A DNA stretch of 8,222 nt. Source: an uncultured Collinsella sp. GTDB lineage: Bacteria > Actinomycetota > Coriobacteriia > Coriobacteriales > Coriobacteriaceae. This document shows positions 1 to 6,480 of this stretch, piece by piece. Numbering within the stretch: position 1 is the first letter of the stretch; each line of letters begins with the position of its first letter. The position numbers and the translations under genes are program-made. The stretch is from contig UROZ01000088.1 in assembly GCA_900549655.1 (NCBI GenBank), forward strand, positions 1 to 8,222, written 5' to 3'. The notes beneath the pieces were generated by a model. It saw only the letters and a program-made list of their open reading frames with translations, made no database searches and was not told the DNA's origin.

Positions 1-61
1 GGCGGCCGCCATTATGAACGCGCTGCTCTACCAGATCACGCGCACGGGTGACGCGAAGTGA
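1..61 (+). CDS. cbiC: C-terminal end of probable precorrin-8X / cobalt-precorrin-8 methylmutase (partial)
   Basis: An open frame runs in from the left edge (first whole codon at position 2) and ends with TGA at 59-61, giving 19 residues: AAAIMNALLYQITRTGDAK. The AAAIxNALLY pattern resembles the C-terminus of CbiC/CobH, as I know the family, where it follows a GRxGGSNV-type segment that would lie outside the window. CbiC moves a methyl group on the corrin ring to form hydrogenobyrinate or cobyrinate. The stop codon overlaps the GTG start of the next gene (GTGA), which is typical of a translationally coupled cobalamin operon, and that neighbour is a B12 enzyme. With only 19 residues visible the identification rests on a short motif plus context; another cobalamin gene is possible. 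Confidence 0.55.
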   Translation, partial: AAAIMNALLYQITRTGDAK

Positions 62-831
62 CGGCCCCCGCATCCGTGCCGGCGCTGCGCATCTTCGCCG
101 GCACCACCGAGGGCCGCCTCCTGTGCGAATGGGCGAGCGGGGCGGGAATCCCCGCCCGTGCCTACGCGGCAACCGAGTACGGAGGCGAGCTTTTGGGCGA
201 GCTTCCGGGCATCGAGGTGCATGCGGGTAGGCTCGACGAGGCCGACATGGAGCGTGAGCTTTCCGGCGCGCGCATCGTCGTCGACGCCACGCACCCCTTC
301 GCTACGCTCGCAAGCGGCAACATCCGGGCCGCTTCGCTCGCCGTGGGTGCACGATGTCTGCGCCTTGCGCGCCCGGTCGAAGCGCTGCCCAAAGGCGTCG
401 TGTCGGTCGCGTCGATCGCCTGCGCGGCGCGCTTTCTCTCCGAGAGCCCGGGTCGCGCGCTTCTCACGACGGGGAGCAAGGAGCTTGCTCCCTACACGCG
501 CGTCGCCGATTTCGCGGAGCGCTTCTTCGTGCGTGTGCTCCCGCTGCCCGGTGCTATAACGAAGTGCATCGACGCGGGGTTTTCGCCGTCGCACGTCATC
601 GGCATGCAGGGGCCCTTCACCCGCGAGCTCAACGAGGCGATGCTTCGGCAGGTGGGAGCCCAGTGGCTTGTGACCAAGGACTCGGGAACCGTAGGCGGCA
701 CGGCCGAGAAGCTTGCCGCCGCGCGCGACGTGGGAGCGCGCTGCATCGTGATCACCCGTCCCGCCGAGGGAGGCGGGGCCCTTTCGCTTCGGGAAGTGGA
801 AGACGCGCTCTTACGGGAGTTCGCGCGCTAG
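58..831 (+). CDS. cbiJ: Precorrin-6A / cobalt-precorrin-6A reductase
   Basis: This 257-residue cytosolic enzyme of the CobK/CbiJ family reduces (cobalt-)precorrin-6A to the 6B form with a pyridine nucleotide, in corrin-ring synthesis. Visible family landmarks are an N-terminal nucleotide-binding strand and loop, RIFAGTTEGR (residues 11-20), a DATHPFA motif (76-82), TTGSKEL (137-143), a MQGPF motif (183-187), and VTKDSGTVGGTAEK (205-218) followed by VITRP (231-235). Length matches the family (about 240-260), so it looks complete at both ends. The GTG start at 58 is preferred because it overlaps the upstream stop by 4 bp, immediately precedes the conserved N-terminal strand, and no better ATG exists. 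No strong Shine-Dalgarno is seen, consistent with coupling to the gene before it. It is the last gene of its operon here; transposase debris follows the TAG stop. The CbiJ (anaerobic-route) name is chosen from the apparent lifestyle, not from a residue that separates it from CobK. Confidence 0.93.
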   Translation: MTAPASVPALRIFAGTTEGRLLCEWASGAGIPARAYAATEYGGELLGELPGIEVHAGRLDEADMERELSGARIVVDATHPFATLASGNIRAASLAVGARCLRLARPVEALPKGVVSVASIACAARFLSESPGRALLTTGSKELAPYTRVADFAERFFVRVLPLPGAITKCIDAGFSPSHVIGMQGPFTRELNEAMLRQVGAQWLVTKDSGTVGGTAEKLAAARDVGARCIVITRPAEGGGALSLREVEDALLREFAR

Positions 832-840
832 GCGCTCGCC

Positions 841-954
841 GCGCCTGCGCGGCCTCCCGCCCGCGAGGAGGAGCGCAGGCGTGGCGAGCTCGACCCGTAC
901 AAGCCCGTCATCCGCCAAAAGCTCGAGGACGACGCCCGGAACTGGCGCAAGCAG
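841..954 (+). pseudogene. Remnant of an IS21-family transposase (IstA fragment)
   Basis: About 38 codons lie between the cbiJ stop and the palindromic element, in the same frame as cbiJ. They read as a Pro/Arg-rich run, then GELDPYKPVIRQKLE (883-927), then DDARNWRKQ (928-954). From memory of the family, LDP[YF]K..I...LE.D....RKQ is the segment of IS21-type IstA proteins that follows the N-terminal helix-turn-helix and is normally continued by RHTA. Here homology stops exactly at RKQ: the next codons give PFNKLR and a stop at 973-975, already inside the inverted repeat. No start codon, helix-turn-helix, DDE catalytic core or istB partner is present, so this is debris and not a functional element. 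It is too short to place in an IS subgroup. Confidence 0.6.
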
Positions 955-959
955 CCCTT

Positions 960-1036
960 CAATAAGTTGCGGTGAAATAGTGTCTGTTTTTGCTGTTAGA
1001 TAGCATATTCAGTCCCTAATTCACCGCAACTTGTTG
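960..1036. repeat. 77-bp palindromic AT-rich element (MITE-like or intergenic repeat)
   Basis: The left arm caataagttgcggtgaaat (960-978) pairs with the right arm aattcaccgcaacttgttg (1018-1036) at 17 of 19 positions, including a 13-bp perfect core (964-976 with 1020-1032). The arms enclose 39 bp of AT-rich sequence that itself has short pairing (TGCT 991-994 with AGCA 1002-1005). The element separates the cobalamin operon and transposase remnant from the convergent exporter operon. Neither strand has a T-run right after the second arm, and the loop is long, so an intrinsic terminator is not the natural reading. Terminal inverted repeats around a short non-coding core suit a miniature mobile or REP-like element. 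Whether it recurs in the genome cannot be seen here. Confidence 0.6.
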
Positions 1037-1044
1037 GTGGTGAC

Positions 1045-2259
1045 TTACTGGTAGCGTAGGCACTCCACCGGGTCGAGCTTTGCCGCGCGTCGAGCGGGAT
1101 AGAAGCCAAAGATTACGCCGATGCCGACCGATACGGCGAACGCGATCAACACTGTCGTAATGGAGAAGCTTGGCGTGATCGTCCCGGTAGCTCCAAACTC
1201 GCTCATGATACCCGAGCTTGCGGCAAAGAACGTGAGTCCCCATGCCAGCAGATAGCCAATCAGGACACCCAATAGTCCGCCGGTGACGCACAGCGCCGAG
1301 GATTCGGCCAAAAACTGCGCGGTGATATCGCGACGACTTGCGCCCAGAGCGCGGCGGATGCCGATCTCGCGGATGCGCTCCGTTACGTTGGTAAGCATCA
1401 TATTCATAATGCCGATACCGCCGACAAGCAGCGAGATGCTGGCGACAGCACCCATGATGAGCGAGAACGCGCCCATAAAGGAGTTGAGCGCATCGATGGC
1501 GCTTTTCATGGAGGTCGCCGATACGCTGTCGTACTCATCATCCTCCGCGATGCCCTTCATCGCGCGCACCTTGGACTCGATGGTCTTACAAAGCTCATCC
1601 ATGTCCGTGCCCTCGGCGGCAAGTGCCGTCACGCTGGGGAATGAAGGATTCTCGTCGCCGAACAGCCCGGAGATGGTTTCGCGTGGCATATACAGCGTGA
1701 GCGAGCCCATGGAGTCGCTGCCGCCATCAATCACGCCTACAATCTGCACCTCGCCGTTGGACACCTTGATGGTTTTCCCCAGGGCATCCTGTTCGTTGCC
1801 GTAAAGCTGATCGGCGCCGCCGCGGCTGATGAGCGCCACGCGCGAGCCTGACTGGGACTCGGCCTGGGAATAGGTGCGCCCCGCAACGAGCTTGCTGGCC
1901 CCCACCGCGTCGAGCATGTCGCTATCGACACCTTGTGCCATGACGGTATAGCTTTTATCGCCGGTCTTGTACTCGGTATACGCGCTGTCGACAATGCCGA
2001 TCTGCTCAATCTGCGGCACCAGTTTTTGAAGCTTCTCGACATCAGAATCAGTGAGTTCTTGGGACGAATAGATTTGCACCATGCGTGCCGCATTGAGGCC
2101 CAGGCTGTTGACCAAACTGTTTTGGATGCCGCCGATGAGTGAGGTCATGGCGATAACCGAGGCGATGCCAATGACGATGCCCAGGATGGTGAGCAGGCTG
2201 CGCCCCTTGTTGGCTTCGAGCGAGTGAAGGGCTTCCTGGATGAGATCGCGGGCGCTCAT
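1045..2259 (-). CDS. ABC exporter permease, MacB/FtsX type
   Basis: This 404-residue membrane protein has the classic MacB-permease layout: a first membrane helix (about residues 21-43, in a segment TILGIVIGIASVIAM), a large extracytoplasmic MacB_PCD-like domain (about 45-260), then three helices (about 262-289, 321-346, 366-387) forming the FtsX core. The cytoplasmic coupling region NVTERIREIGIRRALGAS (291-308) is the FtsX-family hallmark, and the C-terminus PARRAAKLDPVECLRYQ is also typical. It would form a dimer, with the ATPase and adaptor encoded upstream, that drives export by mechanotransmission. The ATG at 2259-2257 overlaps the ATPase stop (ATGA) and has an AAAGGAG ribosome site 7 nt upstream. 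The gene ends with TAA at 1047-1045, and no classical terminator follows. Substrate is unknown; antimicrobial peptides, lipids or small toxic molecules are possible. Unlike Gram-negative MacB, the ATPase is a separate chain. Confidence 0.93.
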   Translation of the reverse strand: MSARDLIQEALHSLEANKGRSLLTILGIVIGIASVIAMTSLIGGIQNSLVNSLGLNAARMVQIYSSQELTDSDVEKLQKLVPQIEQIGIVDSAYTEYKTGDKSYTVMAQGVDSDMLDAVGASKLVAGRTYSQAESQSGSRVALISRGGADQLYGNEQDALGKTIKVSNGEVQIVGVIDGGSDSMGSLTLYMPRETISGLFGDENPSFPSVTALAAEGTDMDELCKTIESKVRAMKGIAEDDEYDSVSATSMKSAIDALNSFMGAFSLIMGAVASISLLVGGIGIMNMMLTNVTERIREIGIRRALGASRRDITAQFLAESSALCVTGGLLGVLIGYLLAWGLTFFAASSGIMSEFGATGTITPSFSITTVLIAFAVSVGIGVIFGFYPARRAAKLDPVECLRYQ

Positions 2260-3029
2260 GCCACCACTCCTTTCGGCGGGTTGGTGGAGGCGGAAATCAT
2301 GGGCAGGCTATCTACGGCGCTGCGCAGGGTCCGCGGTGCATGTGGAATATACGCGCCGTCGTGAATGCGACCGTCGCGGATGGTCATGGCACGGTCGGCC
2401 TCGGCGGCGATGCTGGGGTCGTGTGTGATAAGCACGATGGTTTTGCCGCGCTTCTGGAGCTTATGGAAGGTCTCCATCACAAGCGCTCCAGTGGCGGAGT
2501 CCAGGTTTCCCGTCGGCTCGTCGGCCAGAATGATGGGCGGGTCATTGACGAGGGCGCGCGCGATTGCGACGCGCTGCATCTGGCCGCCCGAGAGCTCGGA
2601 TATGCGGTGGTCCCAGTGGTCGACGGGCAGCGTGACAGCCTGCAGCGCGTGCACGGCGCGCATTTCGCGCTGGCTACGGGGCACATTGGTGTAGGCCAGC
2701 GGCAGCATGACGTTTTCGATAACCGACAGGCGCGGCAGCAGGTTGAAACTCTGAAAGACAAAGCCAATACTCAGGGCGCGAACTTCGGTGAGCTCGTCAT
2801 CATCGAGCTCGGCCACGTTGAGCCCTTGCAGGTAATAGTCGCCCGCCGTCGGTTTGTCCAGACAGCCCAGGATGTTCATGAGCGTTGACTTGCCCGAGCC
2901 CGAAGGGCCGGTAATGGCGACGAACTCGCCGGGATCTACCGCCAGGCTCACGTTGTGCAGGATGTGGGCGCACCCCGCCTCGCTCTCAAAGATGCGGTGC
3001 ACGTTGCGGATGTCGATAACGGGACGCAT
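2256..3029 (-). CDS. ABC transporter ATPase, MacB/LolD type
   Basis: This 257-residue cytosolic nucleotide-binding subunit powers the adjacent permease. All motifs are intact: Walker A GPSGSGKST (41-49), Q-loop glutamine Q93 in VFQSFNLLPR, signature LSGGQMQRVAIARAL (146-160), Walker B IILADEPTGNLDS (166-178) with catalytic E171, and the switch histidine H203 in ITHDP. The FxxFNLLPRLxxxENVxLP stretch is characteristic of the MacB/LolD exporter class. A tail of about 30 residues after the last conserved strand (from about 226) is Pro/Ser-rich and has no recognised domain. The ATG at 3029-3027 overlaps the adaptor stop by one base (TAATG), with GAGGA about 8 nt upstream. The 4-bp ATGA overlap with the downstream permease gene supports equimolar, coupled expression. 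Confidence 0.95.
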   Translation of the reverse strand: MRPVIDIRNVHRIFESEAGCAHILHNVSLAVDPGEFVAITGPSGSGKSTLMNILGCLDKPTAGDYYLQGLNVAELDDDELTEVRALSIGFVFQSFNLLPRLSVIENVMLPLAYTNVPRSQREMRAVHALQAVTLPVDHWDHRISELSGGQMQRVAIARALVNDPPIILADEPTGNLDSATGALVMETFHKLQKRGKTIVLITHDPSIAAEADRAMTIRDGRIHDGAYIPHAPRTLRSAVDSLPMISASTNPPKGVVA

Positions 3030-4465
3030 TACATGTCCTCGTCGGCAGACGTGCTGCCCGAATCCGCGCTGTAGCCGCCGTCAGCCGTTGCGTCCGCTCC
3101 GGTGTCCATGACGAGGGTGTCGCCATCGCGCAGCTTGGTAACCGGCACGTCAGGGTTGATCTCGTTGCCCTGGTCGTCGCGCTTGACCTGTGTCTTGCCG
3201 ACTACGGCTTCGTTGTCGTTCTGCGTCACGACGGTCACCTTCACGCGATGGGTTTGCTTGCCCTCGTCATCGGTTGCCACGTTGACGTAATAGTGTTCGC
3301 CGTCTTCGGTCATGAGCGCCATCGTCGGCACCATCACCACGTCGTCGAGCTGCTCGGTCACCACCGATACCTCGGCCGTCATGCCCGGCTTCAGGCGCGC
3401 GTCGGGCGACTCGATGAGGATGTCGACGTTAAAGGTTACGCTGCCGCCGCCACCGTTGGCGGCGTCGGAGTTTGCCACCGACGCGATAGCCGTGACGGTG
3501 CCCTGGCTCACGATATCGGGAAACGCGGGATACGTGACGTTGGCTCTCTGCCCAACGGCGATCTTGGCGATGTCCTTTTCGCCCACCTGCACGGTCACCT
3601 TCATTTTGGACAGGTCGGCGATCTGCATGCACTGCTTTCCGCCGCTCGTGTCGCTTTCGCCCATGATCATGCCGCCTGTTACCGTGGCGCCCACCTTGGC
3701 GTTGAGCTCCACGATGCTACCCGAGCTCGGGGCCGTGACCGTACGGCTGGCTGCCTTGGCGTTCGCCTGATCGAGGTTTGCCTGGGCCGATGCGAGGCTG
3801 CGCTGTGCGGCCGATACGGCGTTTGTGTCCGCTGATGCGGCGGTGATGCCAGCTGCTGCGGAAGCTCCATCATCGTCCGTCGTTGGGGTGGCCTGCGCAG
3901 CGGCTGCGGCTTTCTGTGCGTTGGCGAGGTCTTCTTGAGCGGCTGCAACTGCACGCTGCGCCTCGGCAACGTTGCGATCGAGCTCGTCGTTTTTAATGGT
4001 CATAAGCACGTCGCCCTCGTTGACGGATTGGCCTGCCTGCACGTTGATTGAATCGACCGTTCCGTCGACAGAAGGGGAGACCACTGAGGACGAAATGGGT
4101 TTGAGCTGGCCTTTCGCCTCGACCGTTGTGGTAAACGTGCCCTCGGTCGCCATGTCGGTCACAGGATCGCTAGCGCCCTGTGGCTGCGCATTGATAACCA
4201 GGGTTGCGACAATGGCAATGAGCGCGATGGCACCTACGACGCCGGCGGCAATACCGCGTCGAATCAGCTTTTTGCGTCGACGTTCGGCGCGTTTTGCCTT
4301 GAGCTTGGCATATGCCTCTTCATCGGAAATCTCGGCCGTATCGTTCGCGCGTCCGCTCTGCTTGTCGGCATGTACGTTTGTAATCAGAGGAATCGTTTCG
4401 GTGGCACCTTCGGGCGTGCGCTCGGTATCATCTGGGCCCGGGGTGATCGTGGGGACATTCGGCAT
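3029..4465 (-). CDS. Membrane-anchored MacA/HlyD-like adaptor (RND/ABC efflux accessory protein)
   Basis: The first gene of the exporter operon, 478 residues. Layout: a polar cytoplasmic N-terminus (1-70) ending in a basic stretch (RRRKKLIRR), one membrane helix (about 71-93), the first biotinyl-lipoyl half-motif (about 118-160; PSVDGTVDSINVQAGQSVNE), an Ala/Gln-rich helical hairpin (about 161-240), the second lipoyl half (TAPSSGSIVELNAKVGATV, 244-262), then beta-barrel and membrane-proximal domains (about 280-450, with RLKPGMTAEVSV) and an acidic Ser/Gly-rich tail. The hairpin is interrupted at about 191-213 by a low-complexity Thr/Asp/Ala segment. In MacA the hairpin tip meets TolC; an organism without an outer-membrane channel would not need that contact. 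The adaptor probably guides substrate or stimulates the permease. ATG at 4465 is chosen because AAAGGAG lies 5 nt upstream; an in-frame ATG at 4528 would place 21 unconserved residues inside the stem-loop and promoter region. Confidence 0.9.
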   Translation of the reverse strand: MPNVPTITPGPDDTERTPEGATETIPLITNVHADKQSGRANDTAEISDEEAYAKLKAKRAERRRKKLIRRGIAAGVVGAIALIAIVATLVINAQPQGASDPVTDMATEGTFTTTVEAKGQLKPISSSVVSPSVDGTVDSINVQAGQSVNEGDVLMTIKNDELDRNVAEAQRAVAAAQEDLANAQKAAAAAQATPTTDDDGASAAAGITAASADTNAVSAAQRSLASAQANLDQANAKAASRTVTAPSSGSIVELNAKVGATVTGGMIMGESDTSGGKQCMQIADLSKMKVTVQVGEKDIAKIAVGQRANVTYPAFPDIVSQGTVTAIASVANSDAANGGGGSVTFNVDILIESPDARLKPGMTAEVSVVTEQLDDVVMVPTMALMTEDGEHYYVNVATDDEGKQTHRVKVTVVTQNDNEAVVGKTQVKRDDQGNEINPDVPVTKLRDGDTLVMDTGADATADGGYSADSGSTSADEDM

Positions 4466-4495
4466 AGCGTCTCCTTTATAGAAAGAACCTCGATA

Positions 4496-4501
4496 ATTAT
4501 A
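4496..4501 (-). promoter_or_regulatory. Probable -10 box (TATAAT) of the exporter operon
   Basis: On the minus strand a perfect TATAAT lies about 30 nt upstream of the adaptor start, with room for a transcription start near 4488 and a short leader containing the AAAGGAG site. No convincing TTGACA is found 15-19 bp further upstream; that space is occupied by the GC-rich inverted repeat 4500-4529. An activator-dependent or repressor-controlled promoter is therefore possible, but the call rests on the hexamer and its position only. Confidence 0.45.
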
Positions 4502-4529
4502 TGCGCCCACCGGTTGGGGCGGGCGCATA
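4500..4529 (-). terminator. GC-rich stem-loop downstream of the L,D-transpeptidase gene (terminator or operator)
   Basis: TATGCGCCC (4500-4508) pairs perfectly with GGGCGCATA (4521-4529): a 9-bp stem around a 12-nt loop. It lies about 70 bp past the transpeptidase stop. Read on the minus strand, it is followed by an A/T-rich tail that contains T residues but is not a clean T-run. It could end the transpeptidase transcript. Because its inner arm abuts and overlaps the TATAAT of the next operon, it could equally be an operator covering the -35 region. Confidence 0.42.
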
Positions 4530-4597
4530 GTACGGTTTCTTTCGGAACTGTTAGATTGGTCGCAGCGGTTCCACGTTGTAGGAATGCTCGCGTTGCA

Positions 4598-6331
4598 CTA
4601 CGAGTGGACAACCACGCACAGGCCGACTTTGATGCAATCGTGCAGTGCCTTGGCGTCGGCCAGGCGCAGGTTGATGCAACCGTGGCTGCCGCACCACTTG
4701 TACGACTCGGCGTTATCGAAGCTCTTGTCGTTTTGCCAGGTGGCGTCGTGGAAGCCGATCATGTTGCCCTCAAACGGCATCCAGTAGCTCACCGGGCTCT
4801 CATATTTGGGTTTACCGGTCTCGGGGTCCTTGGCTCCGATCAGGGTGCTGCCGCCGTCGTTGCTGTTGATTTGCCACACACCCTCGGGGGTGGCGTCTTC
4901 GCCCGGTTTGCCGGAAATAAAGTTGGCCTCCCACACGATATTGCCGCTCTCGTCATAGTAGCGCGCGTGCTGCTCGGACAGGTCGACGTCGATGTATGCC
5001 TTCCAGTCGGGCTCTCCCTTTGCGGTAAAGGTGTCGGCCTTCTGGGAGTACTTGATCTCAATCTCGCCGGTCTGCTTGTTGTTAATGGCGTCCTCAACCT
5101 GCTTGGCGAGCGAGCTGCTGTCGATGGACCAACCAAAGTCACCGCCTTCGACGGCGCACTGCTTGCCATCGGCGCGCGTCCACCAGCGAGTGGAGCCCAC
5201 GGTATTAAAGCCGTTGGCGAGTTCGGCTGCCCAGCTGCTGATCTGCGACGTATCGAGCGTGGGGTTGGCCGGATCGGCAAAGCTGATCCACTGCAACACG
5301 GAGCTGCCATCAACCTTACCGGCATCCTCGCCGTTGAGCTTGAGGGTCACGTTGACGCCAAGGAAGTTGTTGGCGGCATCGCATGCGGCCTGAATCTGAT
5401 CATCGGTCAGCGTTCCATTGAGCGGCTCATAGGCATCGTTGCCGAGCTTGGAAAGATCTACGGACTCGGCCAGCGAGGCAAGCTCGAGCTCGGCATACTT
5501 AATGACATGCTCGCGGTTGAGTTTTTCGTTGGAGCGCGCCTTCTCGACGGTAAACTTGCCGGCCTGCTCGTCATAGGAGCTATTGGCCTCGAACGTGCCC
5601 GAACGGCCCTCGTTAAACTCGTTGATGGCGGCGCCCAGATCCTTCTCAAACTTCTTTTGGTCAAAGGTGTCGGAGAGCATGGACAGGTCGACGTCTTGAT
5701 CAAGATCGACTTCGTTGGAGGTAGCGGTTGTTTTGGTCTTGCCGCTTAAGGATTCCACAAGGCGGACCGGCCAAATAAAGGCTTCGTTGTGGTTGATGAT
5801 TTCTTTTGCAGCAGCTTCACCGTCGACGATGGGTTCATCGGACTCGGGCTGATAGGTCCAGCTAAAGTCATCTCCTGTCACGGTGAGTTTATAGTGCTTC
5901 CATGCCGAGTTGACCTTGGTGGCGGCAGACGACGCGTTGGAGAACGAGACGTCGACGCCGGCGACGGTGGTGTTGGGGTAGGCTACCTGCGAAAATGCTA
6001 CGACGCCTACGATATAGACAATGACGATTAGACCCAGGACGACAAAGAGCGTCGTCTTTTTGCCCGACTTATTGTTCTCGGCGGGTTTGCGCGCGGGGCC
6101 ACGATCGCCTCGAGCGTGCGTGGGGGGCTGCTTGGGCGCATTGCCGTTTGCCTGGCGCTGCTGACGTTGTTGACGCTGCTGTCGCTGTTGGTTCGGGCGT
6201 TGGGAAGCGTTTGCCGCACCACGCTGCTGACCGTGGCTCGGCGCGATAGGACGCGGTGACTGAACGCCGCCGGTGTGCCTGCTCGGCTGCTGCGGATCGG
6301 GAATCAGTTGAGTTCGATCGTTTTGCGACAT
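4598..6331 (-). CDS. Membrane-anchored L,D-transpeptidase (YkuD domain with peptidoglycan-binding stalk)
   Basis: A 577-residue cell-wall enzyme that would form L,D (3-3 type) crosslinks or attach groups to peptidoglycan stem peptides. Layout: a long disordered, Gln/Arg/Pro-rich cytoplasmic tail (1-92) with four QQR repeats (48-59), one membrane helix (about 94-113), then an extracytoplasmic stalk resembling PG_binding_4 (VanW/YoaR-associated) modules (about 120-435, including VAGVDVSFSNASSA). The C-terminal YkuD catalytic domain spans about 443-577. The catalytic signature is present: H528 in GFHD and SHGCINLR with nucleophile C552. Three further cysteines (547, 566, 572) lie in the same domain. 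ATG at 6331 is preferred since GAAGGA sits 10 nt upstream; the alternative ATG at 6340 (three residues longer) would leave only 1 nt spacing. A 5' leader of about 50 nt follows a TATAAT box. The stop is TAG at 4600-4598. Domain architecture matches Gram-positive L,D-transpeptidases; exact crosslink type is not deducible. Confidence 0.92.
   Translation of the reverse strand: MSQNDRTQLIPDPQQPSRHTGGVQSPRPIAPSHGQQRGAANASQRPNQQRQQRQQRQQRQANGNAPKQPPTHARGDRGPARKPAENNKSGKKTTLFVVLGLIVIVYIVGVVAFSQVAYPNTTVAGVDVSFSNASSAATKVNSAWKHYKLTVTGDDFSWTYQPESDEPIVDGEAAAKEIINHNEAFIWPVRLVESLSGKTKTTATSNEVDLDQDVDLSMLSDTFDQKKFEKDLGAAINEFNEGRSGTFEANSSYDEQAGKFTVEKARSNEKLNREHVIKYAELELASLAESVDLSKLGNDAYEPLNGTLTDDQIQAACDAANNFLGVNVTLKLNGEDAGKVDGSSVLQWISFADPANPTLDTSQISSWAAELANGFNTVGSTRWWTRADGKQCAVEGGDFGWSIDSSSLAKQVEDAINNKQTGEIEIKYSQKADTFTAKGEPDWKAYIDVDLSEQHARYYDESGNIVWEANFISGKPGEDATPEGVWQINSNDGGSTLIGAKDPETGKPKYESPVSYWMPFEGNMIGFHDATWQNDKSFDNAESYKWCGSHGCINLRLADAKALHDCIKVGLCVVVHS
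6155..6190 (-). repeat. Four tandem QQR-coding 9-bp repeats in the transpeptidase tail
   Basis: Twelve codons read QQRQQRQQRQQR in the cytoplasmic tail. The 9-bp units differ at synonymous positions (CAG/CAA and CGA/CGT/CGC), so the tract is not a perfect DNA repeat and is less slippage-prone than identical copies. It gives a positively charged, low-complexity segment ahead of the membrane helix. Confidence 0.8.
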
Positions 6332-6388
6332 CGTATGCATATCCTTCGATTTTCGCCTTGCGGTTCATCGTGTTTTTACTGGGCTTGC

Positions 6389-6394
6389 ATTATA
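6389..6394 (-). promoter_or_regulatory. Probable -10 box (TATAAT) of the L,D-transpeptidase gene
   Basis: A perfect TATAAT on the minus strand, in the gap between the lyase terminator and the transpeptidase start, with an expected transcription start near 6382 and about 50 nt of leader to the ATG at 6331. No good -35 hexamer is seen at normal spacing. The gap is otherwise without genes, so this is the obvious promoter candidate. Confidence 0.5.
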
Positions 6395-6435
6395 GCGATT
6401 GCCCTGCTGTTTGTGGTACGGAAACGGTGGCATTC

Positions 6436-6462
6436 AAAAGAGGTGGGACATTTGTCCCACCT
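6436..6462 (-). terminator. Intrinsic terminator of the L-serine dehydratase gene
   Basis: Just 18 bp past the lyase stop there is a perfect 22-bp palindrome: AGGTGGGACA (6441-6450), two central bases, TGTCCCACCT (6453-6462). On the minus strand it is followed by CTTTTG, and on the plus strand by TTTGAG. It forms an 8-bp GC-rich stem with an AAAT tetraloop, or longer on paper. Position, stem and T-rich tail fit a Rho-independent terminator isolating the lyase from the transpeptidase promoter about 45 bp downstream. Confidence 0.75.
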
Positions 6463-6480
6463 TTGAGTCGTTCTTTGTCG

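Noticed and set aside
28..594. Minus-strand open frame of 188 codons opposite cbiJ
   Set aside because: Arg/Ala-rich antisense shadow of a clear cbiJ; no conserved features.
960..1036. Intrinsic terminator reading of the inverted repeat
   Set aside because: 39-nt loop and no T-run after either arm; kept as a repeat element.
4466..4528. 21-residue N-terminal extension of the adaptor (start at 4528)
   Set aside because: It would be encoded by the stem-loop and -10 region; the internal ATG at 4465 has a strong AAAGGAG at 5 nt.
4370..5749. Long plus-strand open frame (459 codons) over the transpeptidase gene and the end of the adaptor gene
   Set aside because: It is antisense to two well-supported genes, spans their intergenic region and has no recognisable motif; long antisense frames are common in GC-rich DNA.
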